Positions 6,228 to 10,456 of a DNA stretch of 10,456 bases are shown here, piece after piece. Each line of letters opens with the position of its first letter. Positions within the stretch are counted from its first letter, which is position 1. The stretch comes from Ruminococcus sp. (GTDB lineage: Bacteria; Bacillota; Clostridia; Oscillospirales; Acutalibacteraceae): assembly GCA_022510985.1 (NCBI GenBank), contig JAFLSL010000020.1, positions 1-10,456 of the forward strand. Reading direction: 5' to 3'. The notes below the pieces were generated by a model, which worked only from the letters and a program-made list of their open reading frames with translations, did not search any database and was not told where the DNA came from. Position numbers and translations under genes: made by a program.

Positions 6228-6926
6228 ATGTCATTTTGTCAGAAATGTGGAACACAATTAGTAGCCGAGGCACAGTTTTGTCCGTCTTGCGGAACACCTG
6301 TAGTAAATCAAGCAACACAAACTCAGAGTGTTCAACAGACTGCTCAAACTGAGCAGGAGCAAGTAAATTACCAGCAACCTGTTCAACCGCAGTATCAGCA
6401 GCCTACATATCAGTATCAGCAAGGTGCTCAGCCTCAGTATCAACAGCCTGCATATCAATATCAAGGTCCTGTTCCGTCTCAATATCCACCCGTGCTTGAA
6501 AACTTTACTAAGAAAGTAAAGGTAGAAGGCATTATTTGGATTGTGATAGCCTCTTTACAAGCTATATTTGCACTTTATTGTTTTTCTAACGGTGCAACGT
6601 TAAGCTCAAGTTACTATTTTAGAGAACAGGCTTCTCAGTGCTATTTTTACGGAGTGGTTCTTGCCATTGTTGCGGTTATCAACTTTATTGTTGCATCAAG
6701 GGACATAAAAAACAGCAAGCTTTACCTCGAGAAACCTGTTGGAATTGTAAAAAAATATAAACCTATCGGCGGTTACATTATAAACATTATTTACAATGTT
6801 CTTTTCGGTGGTTTATTTGGTGTTGTAGGTTCCATATATGGTTTCTATGTAAGAAGTCTTGTAACGAATAATGAAGCAGAGTTTCTTAGTTATGAACAAC
6901 AGTATCTCTCTAAGCAAAACAACTAA
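6228..6926 (+). CDS. Zinc-ribbon membrane protein with Q/P/Y-rich linker
   Basis: A 232-aa protein. The N-terminus is a compact zinc ribbon with C4, C7, C18 and C21 (CQKCG...CPSCG). Residues 28-90 are a low-complexity linker rich in Q, P and Y with a 15-residue tandem repeat (53-67 and 68-82). Hydrophobic helices follow at about 100-119 and 140-156, with a further hydrophobic stretch at 181-205, then a short charged tail. The ribbon should be cytoplasmic. AGGAGGA (6214-6220) gives strong initiation 7 nt before the ATG and overlaps the previous stop codon. Last gene before the bidirectional terminator at 6933-6970. Zinc-ribbon/low-complexity/membrane proteins are common and mostly uncharacterised in Clostridia. 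The shared N-terminal module links it to the proteins at 8251 and 9372. Confidence 0.85.
   Translation: MSFCQKCGTQLVAEAQFCPSCGTPVVNQATQTQSVQQTAQTEQEQVNYQQPVQPQYQQPTYQYQQGAQPQYQQPAYQYQGPVPSQYPPVLENFTKKVKVEGIIWIVIASLQAIFALYCFSNGATLSSSYYFREQASQCYFYGVVLAIVAVINFIVASRDIKNSKLYLEKPVGIVKKYKPIGGYIINIIYNVLFGGLFGVVGSIYGFYVRSLVTNNEAEFLSYEQQYLSKQNN
6384..6473 (+). repeat. 45-bp in-frame tandem repeat (two copies)
   Basis: Copies at 6384-6428 and 6429-6473 encode QPQYQQPTYQYQQGA and a near-identical QPQYQQPAYQYQGPV. Differences are mostly synonymous (CAA/CAG) plus the last residues. It lies in the linker of the zinc-ribbon membrane protein and could vary in copy number by slippage. Confidence 0.85.
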
Positions 6927-6932
6927 ATAAAT

Positions 6933-6970
6933 AAAGGACCGAGTATTAAACAATAATACTCAGTCCTTTT
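6933..6970. terminator. Bidirectional terminator between convergent genes
   Basis: Stem AAAGGAC-C-GAGTATT with AATACTC-A-GTCCTTT (6933-6947 with 6955-6969), one internal mismatch and a 7-nt loop. The plus read ends in TTTTGC; the minus read ends in TTTATTTATTT. It ends the zinc-ribbon gene run from the left and the HTH regulator gene from the right. Confidence 0.85.
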
Positions 6971-7002
6971 GCTTATGTTAAATATTTATTAAATTTAAAG
7001 AT

Positions 7003-7431
7003 CTAATTCAATGTTTCCTCGTCGTTCTCAAATAATGTTTCGTTAATCTCCATAACGCTTTTGTCGTTGTTTATACCGATAATAATTATGCTGTCACGCT
7101 TTACTCTCGGATATAGCGGTAGCAATCCAGCGAGTTTTAATAAGCCGTTAGTATCATCAACGGACAGGCTCATTCCGACAGAAAGACAAATCAGTTTATC
7201 TCTGTTCGGTGATGATTTAAGTCCCGAAAACAGTTGATATGCGTAGTTTTCGTTAAGCTCGGATTTTCTGATAACCTCTGCTTTAGTCAGTCCTTTTTCG
7301 CTAATTAAATCGCAAAGATATTCAGATAACGATTTGCTAATCATATATTCCTTGTTTGCGTTTTGGTATTCCTTAAAGCTGTTAAAATTTTCAAGCTCTT
7401 TTAATAGCTCGGTTGTTGATTTTTGTATCAT
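7003..7431 (-). CDS. HTH (XRE-like) regulator paired with a Ser/Thr kinase
   Basis: A 142-aa protein. Residues 1-34 are a charged helical lead. About 35-105 form an HTH region (LSEYLCDLISEKGLTKAEV, then ENYAYQLFSGLKSSPNRDKL as the recognition part, then GLLKLAGLLPLYP). The tail 110-142 (RDSIIIIGINNDKSVMEINE, then acidic residues) recalls a conserved C-terminal extension I associate with HTH proteins next to Firmicutes kinases; this is from memory. AAGGGG lies 8 nt before the ATG. It is divergent from the kinase gene, with interlocking promoters at 7456-7495, so it may repress both. Its serine and threonine residues make it a possible kinase substrate, which the sequence cannot show. The alternative is an unrelated housekeeping regulator that happens to be adjacent. 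Confidence 0.8.
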   Translation of the reverse strand: MIQKSTTELLKELENFNSFKEYQNANKEYMISKSLSEYLCDLISEKGLTKAEVIRKSELNENYAYQLFSGLKSSPNRDKLICLSVGMSLSVDDTNGLLKLAGLLPLYPRVKRDSIIIIGINNDKSVMEINETLFENDEETLN

Positions 7432-7455
7432 TTCAGTAACCCCTTAAAATAAATC

Positions 7456-7484
7456 TGTTCAAATACATTTTAACATGCTATAAT
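7456..7484 (+). promoter_or_regulatory. Predicted kinase-operon promoter
   Basis: Perfect TATAAT (7479-7484) with a weak -35, TGTTCA (7456-7461), at 17 bp. The predicted start is near 7491, so the leader is about 25 nt and includes GGAG at 7505-7508. The weak -35 suggests dependence on an activator or low basal output. It overlaps the divergent regulator promoter. Confidence 0.6.
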
Positions 7485-7495
7485 AAAATAAGCAA
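7467..7495 (-). promoter_or_regulatory. Predicted promoter for HTH regulator gene, interlocked with kinase promoter
   Basis: Minus strand: TTGCTT (7490-7495), 17-bp spacer, TAAAAT (7467-7472). Its -10 box lies within the spacer of the kinase promoter, and the kinase -10 box lies within its own spacer, so RNA polymerase probably cannot occupy both at once. Confidence 0.6.
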
Positions 7496-7515
7496 TAATT
7501 ACTTGGAGCAACAGT

Positions 7516-8220
7516 ATGGATAATAGCTGGATTGAAAAGGTTCTTGACGAAAAATATCAACTCGTTAAGGTGCTGAAAAATACAGATAAAACGAAAATTT
7601 TTGTACTTAGAAACAAAGAACTCGGCAAAGAACTTGTTAAACGCTTTGTGGACGGTTCAGGAGAGGTTTATTCTGTTTTGCAAACCCTTTTTCACCCGAA
7701 TATCTCAAACGTATATGAGGCGTTTAAAAGCGAAACAGGCGTTGTGGTGCTTGAAGAATATATTGACGGGCAGACGGTTGCCGAATATTTAAAAGATAAC
7801 TTATACACACCGAGTGGAGTAAAAGCTATAATAGGTTCATTATGCGACGCTCTCGATTTTCTACACTCAAACAAAATCATACATAAGGATATTAAACCTG
7901 AAAATGTTATGATAGACAATAACGGAGTTGTAAGACTGATTGACTTTGATGCCGCAAGGATATATAAACCGTATCAAAGCGAGGATACAAAAATTCTCGG
8001 TACAACAGGTTTTGCCGCTCCCGAGCAATACGGGCTTAATCAGACCGATGATCGCACGGATATTTATGCTCTAGGTGTGCTGATGAATGTAATGTTGACG
8101 GGAGAACCGCCTGAGAGAAAGCTATACAACGGTAAACTGAGAAAAGTGATTGTAAAATGCACTCAAAGCATACCTGATAATCGCTATCAGAATGCAAAAG
8201 AGTTAAAAAGAAATCTATGA
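7516..8220 (+). CDS. Hanks-type Ser/Thr protein kinase, soluble, compact
   Basis: Transfers phosphate from ATP to protein Ser/Thr. It is 234 aa, just a kinase domain, with no membrane helix, PASTA repeats or C-terminal sensor. Landmarks: probable ATP lysine K42 (VKRF), probable helix-C glutamate E50, catalytic loop HKDIKPEN (123-130; Asp125, Lys127, Asn130), metal-binding Asp143 in DFD (DFG variant), activation segment 152-167 with Thr158, Thr163 and Thr164, APE at 168-170, structural Asp182 in DIYALG, and Arg224 near the end. The glycine-rich loop (20-27, LKNTDKTK) has no glycine. HKD for HRD and DFD for DFG occur in active Firmicutes kinases as far as I recall, so catalysis is likely but the nucleotide loop is odd. 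The domain ends earlier than a typical 260-residue kinase. GGAG (7505-7508) fixes the start. It is co-transcribed with the gene at 8251, a candidate substrate or partner. No phosphatase is nearby. Confidence 0.93.
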   Translation: MDNSWIEKVLDEKYQLVKVLKNTDKTKIFVLRNKELGKELVKRFVDGSGEVYSVLQTLFHPNISNVYEAFKSETGVVVLEEYIDGQTVAEYLKDNLYTPSGVKAIIGSLCDALDFLHSNKIIHKDIKPENVMIDNNGVVRLIDFDAARIYKPYQSEDTKILGTTGFAAPEQYGLNQTDDRTDIYALGVLMNVMLTGEPPERKLYNGKLRKVIVKCTQSIPDNRYQNAKELKRNL

Positions 8221-8250
8221 AATTTTTTATTAAGATATATGAGGTGAAAA

Positions 8251-9291
8251 ATGAGTAAATTCTGTATTTTTTGCGGTAAGGAAAATGATAACGACGCGGA
8301 TTTTTGCATTTTCTGCGGAAAAGATATTTCTAAATCGTTCCCCAAAGACGTTATTCAAAATTCGAATCATATAAACACTTTAACTCCTACTGATAAGAAA
8401 AAAGGCAGTAAAAAAATTATAATGATATCCGTTGCCACAGTTCTGGTAATTGCAATTCTTGCAACAGTTGGGATAATCTTTGTAAAACAGAATAAAGATG
8501 AACCTACGGAGGCTACAGAAACCACCGCTTCGTCTACTCAGGCAGAAGAAACCGCTACAATTACCACTAACGGAGAACGTGTAAGCTTCGGCTGCTTTGA
8601 TGACGAATTTTCTGTAATTCTTCCTGACGATTATTGTTATGAAATAAAATACGGAAAGATTTATTTTTACGAAAAGTACAACTATAACAACAAAATTGAG
8701 GATACAGATTATGGATACATTGGCTGTATATCCTCTATGACGGATTCTGAGGTAGAGGATTATGGACCGGGTATAACCATTTTAGGTACAGCAAATGATA
8801 TGAGTTATGTTTTTCAAAAGCCAAGCGGTTTTGGAATATCTGATGATAAAACCGGCAACGAAAAACTGTCAAAAGCATTAAAAAAATCAGAAACAATTAT
8901 AAATTCATTTGAATTTGTTGAAAATTCAGACAAAGTATCATCTTCAACTCTTTCAGGAGAGAGAACCTATTTTAACGACGGATATTCTTTGATATTGCCG
9001 AACGATTGGGTTTATGAAGAAACAGATAACGGAGTATTCTTTTATGACACCTACAATTACGGGAGCGTGGAAGGCGGATTACTGATTTATATTGTTAAAA
9101 TAACAAGTGACGAAGAGAATGAGTATTCAAGTATGTATCAAAAAATAAAAGAAAATAATCAATTCAGTTATTGGTATATGGAAGCCAGGGATGTTGCATA
9201 TAATCCAGACAATAAAACCTCTGAGGAAAAATACAGACAAGCTTATAATGAAATTCAGAATGTTTTATCTTCCTTTACTTGTACTAACTGA
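8251..9291 (+). CDS. Zinc-ribbon, single-TM protein with duplicated extracytoplasmic domain
   Basis: A 346-aa protein. The N-terminal zinc ribbon uses C5, C8, C19 and C22 (CIFCG twice), followed by a polar linker to 55 and one membrane helix at about 56-78. Then comes an extracellular Thr/Ser/Glu-rich stalk (80-107) and two copies of one domain at about 108-222 and 236-344. Both copies open with GER, share the pattern S-x-ILP-x-D-x-x-YE then FY-x-x-YNY, and close with a helix ending SF. The topology puts the ribbon inside and the repeats outside, as a type II protein. GAGGTG (8241-8246) lies 4 nt before the ATG. It begins 30 nt after the kinase stop with no promoter or terminator between, so it belongs to the kinase operon and is a likely kinase substrate or receptor partner (inference). 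The outer-domain family is not recognised. Strong terminator after the stop. Confidence 0.85.
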   Translation: MSKFCIFCGKENDNDADFCIFCGKDISKSFPKDVIQNSNHINTLTPTDKKKGSKKIIMISVATVLVIAILATVGIIFVKQNKDEPTEATETTASSTQAEETATITTNGERVSFGCFDDEFSVILPDDYCYEIKYGKIYFYEKYNYNNKIEDTDYGYIGCISSMTDSEVEDYGPGITILGTANDMSYVFQKPSGFGISDDKTGNEKLSKALKKSETIINSFEFVENSDKVSSSTLSGERTYFNDGYSLILPNDWVYEETDNGVFFYDTYNYGSVEGGLLIYIVKITSDEENEYSSMYQKIKENNQFSYWYMEARDVAYNPDNKTSEEKYRQAYNEIQNVLSSFTCTN

Positions 9292-9292
9292 T

Positions 9293-9318
9293 AAAAGCCC
9301 CGTAACAGGGGCTTTTTT
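9293..9318 (+). terminator. Strong rho-independent terminator of the kinase operon
   Basis: Perfect 9-bp stem, AAAAGCCCC (9293-9301) with GGGGCTTTT (9308-9316), loop GTAACA, tail of six T (9313-9318). It starts directly after the TGA at 9289-9291 and separates this operon from the next gene. Confidence 0.93.
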
Positions 9319-9320
9319 GC

Positions 9321-9349
9321 TTGCGGAAATTAATTTATAGTATTATAAT
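9321..9349 (+). promoter_or_regulatory. Predicted promoter of the third zinc-ribbon gene
   Basis: TTGCGG (9321-9326), 17-bp spacer, perfect TATAAT (9344-9349). The predicted start near 9356 leaves a leader of about 16 nt, just enough for AGGGGGT (9359-9365). It follows the kinase-operon terminator immediately. It also rules out a TTG start at 9321, because that codon is the -35 box. Confidence 0.6.
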
Positions 9350-9371
9350 AATTATATCAGGGGGTAGGATT

Positions 9372-10331
9372 ATGGAAACAAAGTTCTGTAAAAAATGCGG
9401 AAAAAAGCTTCCGTTGGAATCAGCCTTTTGTCCTTACTGTATGACAAAGCTGATTGAGGTTGAAACCGCTGAGCCTATAAAAGTGAAAAAGAAATTCCCT
9501 GTTATATATATCGCAGTAATCTCTGCTTTTATTATAATTGCACTTGCAGTAGCAATATTTTTTCTATTTCAATTTAATTCAAATAAAAGTAATAAAGTTG
9601 ATTATTCATCATACCTCGGAGTATGGGGTAACGGAGAAAACGTTAACGACACTTCAAACGGGCAGAGTTTACTTGAAATCATTTCCGTAAAGGATAATAT
9701 AGTTCGGTTTACTTTTACTTCGACATCTTCATCTATGAAAACTGCAACCATAGAAAATGTAACCTGCGAGATTATTGACGGTGTAGGAAGATTTACATTT
9801 GACGAGGACGGTTGGTTTAATAAGGGAGTAGGGAAAATAAAATTTCTCGATGATGAAATATTTATTGAGAATACAATTACAGAAAAATATGAATATGCTT
9901 TGTGGGATATAGGCGGTTCGTATTATTTACAAAAAATGGATAGTTCAATTGTTAATTTCAAATGGCTTCTTGGAGAGAATTTCAAAGATCATAAAGGTAG
10001 CTTCGGAGAAGAAATAGCTGAAGCGAAACAAACTAACTCCGGTACAATCCATTGCTACAGTGACTTTAATGTTATTGTATCGGATAAAACAAACAAAATA
10101 CTGTCTGTAGATGTTGATTACACTACTTCGCTGTCAAAATCTTTGCTTTCCTATGAAACGATAAATGGATACAGTAAATATGATGATGTTTATTCGCTCC
10201 TTGGAGAACCTCAGCGTAATAAAATATCCGAAGGCTTTGTTGAATATGCAGTAGATAAAAATAAAAGAATTGAATTTAAATTTGATAATGATTTAAATGT
10301 TATTTCATTTTCCTACCGTTTAAGTAATTAA
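9372..10331 (+). CDS. Zinc-ribbon, single-TM protein with two predicted outer domains
   Basis: A 319-aa protein from the ATG at 9372, chosen because AGGGGGT lies 6 nt upstream and the zinc ribbon begins at residue 6; the longer frame from TTG 9321 overlaps the promoter. Cysteines 6, 9, 20 and 23 (CKKCG, CPYCM) form the ribbon; a basic linker (KVKKK) precedes one helix at about 43-67. The outer part has a beta-rich segment at about 80-187 (YLGVWGNGEN, VRFTF, GRFTFDEDGWFN, GKIKFLDDEIFI) resembling lipocalin-like or copper-resistance-like folds seen in Firmicutes exported proteins, then a second domain at about 195-318 with YDDVYSLLGEP. It has the same plan as the 8251 protein, but I see no clear similarity in the outer part. 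It is a separate transcription unit. Function unknown; membership in the kinase system is inferred. Confidence 0.85.
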   Translation: METKFCKKCGKKLPLESAFCPYCMTKLIEVETAEPIKVKKKFPVIYIAVISAFIIIALAVAIFFLFQFNSNKSNKVDYSSYLGVWGNGENVNDTSNGQSLLEIISVKDNIVRFTFTSTSSSMKTATIENVTCEIIDGVGRFTFDEDGWFNKGVGKIKFLDDEIFIENTITEKYEYALWDIGGSYYLQKMDSSIVNFKWLLGENFKDHKGSFGEEIAEAKQTNSGTIHCYSDFNVIVSDKTNKILSVDVDYTTSLSKSLLSYETINGYSKYDDVYSLLGEPQRNKISEGFVEYAVDKNKRIEFKFDNDLNVISFSYRLSN

Positions 10332-10347
10332 GAAATGTATAATAGCC

Positions 10348-10386
10348 AAAAAGACTGAGTAATGTAGAATTGCTCAGCCTTTTTTT
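10348..10386 (+). terminator. Terminator after the third zinc-ribbon gene
   Basis: Stem AAAAAG-A-CTGAGTAAT with ATTGCTCAG-C-CTTTTT (10348-10363 with 10369-10384), one mismatch, one wobble pair and a 5-nt loop, followed by T to 10386. The A-run/T-run arms suggest it can also work on the minus strand. The remaining 70 nt to the window end show no gene. Confidence 0.88.
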
Positions 10387-10456
10387 GTTAGATAAATTGG
10401 TATTATCAAATAACCTGAATTTATGGTGAATCAGGCAATTTTCAGAGCTTTATGGG

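Noticed and set aside
9321-9371. TTG start of the third zinc-ribbon protein
   Set aside because: That codon coincides with the predicted -35 box, and a better ATG with AGGGGGT is at 9372.
1-10456. CRISPR arrays, tRNA/rRNA genes, transposases or integrases
   Set aside because: No regularly spaced repeats, cloverleaf-like segments or DDE/tyrosine-recombinase motifs were seen on either strand.

Overview
The window looks like a chromosomal segment of a low-to-moderate GC gut Firmicute, probably a Clostridia/Oscillospiraceae (Ruminococcus-like) organism. This rests on the consensus AGGAGG-type ribosome sites, sigma-A type promoters, U-tailed hairpin terminators, the mix of BspA-like leucine-rich surface proteins and zinc-ribbon membrane proteins, and a Firmicutes-style Hanks kinase. 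The lineage is inferred from gene style only; there is no rRNA or other marker.

Region 1 (1-2941, all minus strand) is a TrpXYZ-type ABC import system: a substrate-binding lipoprotein (1888-2841), a permease (717-1694) and an ATPase that runs off the left edge (1-715). The lipoprotein gene has its own strong promoter, a stem-loop at the predicted 5' end of its mRNA and its own terminator. The permease and ATPase are translationally coupled and have a separate promoter inside the gap. The permease start must lie downstream of that promoter, so the longest open frame overcalls its N-terminus. The ligand is unknown, and no T-box or other large riboswitch is visible in the leaders.

Region 2 (2942-3266) is non-coding and carries three hairpins: a strong terminator-like hairpin, a compound REP-like palindrome and a hairpin just after the regulator gene. 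To its right the DNA is visibly more AT-rich.

Region 3 (3267-6926) has a small XRE-type repressor (minus) divergent from a four-gene plus-strand run: a secreted BspA-like LRR protein, a lipoprotein, a four-helix membrane protein and a zinc-ribbon membrane protein with a Q/P/Y-rich linker. No terminator is visible until the bidirectional one at 6933-6970.

Region 4 (7003-10386) has a second HTH regulator (minus) divergent from a soluble Hanks-type Ser/Thr kinase. Their predicted promoters interlock within 40 bp. The kinase is followed in the same transcript by a zinc-ribbon/single-TM protein with a duplicated outer domain, then a strong terminator. A third zinc-ribbon/single-TM protein follows with its own promoter and terminator. 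Taken together, regions 3-4 suggest an envelope-facing signalling locus: a cytoplasmic kinase and regulator, three membrane proteins that put zinc ribbons in the cytoplasm, and secreted or lipid-anchored partners. That functional link is inference from proximity and shared architecture.
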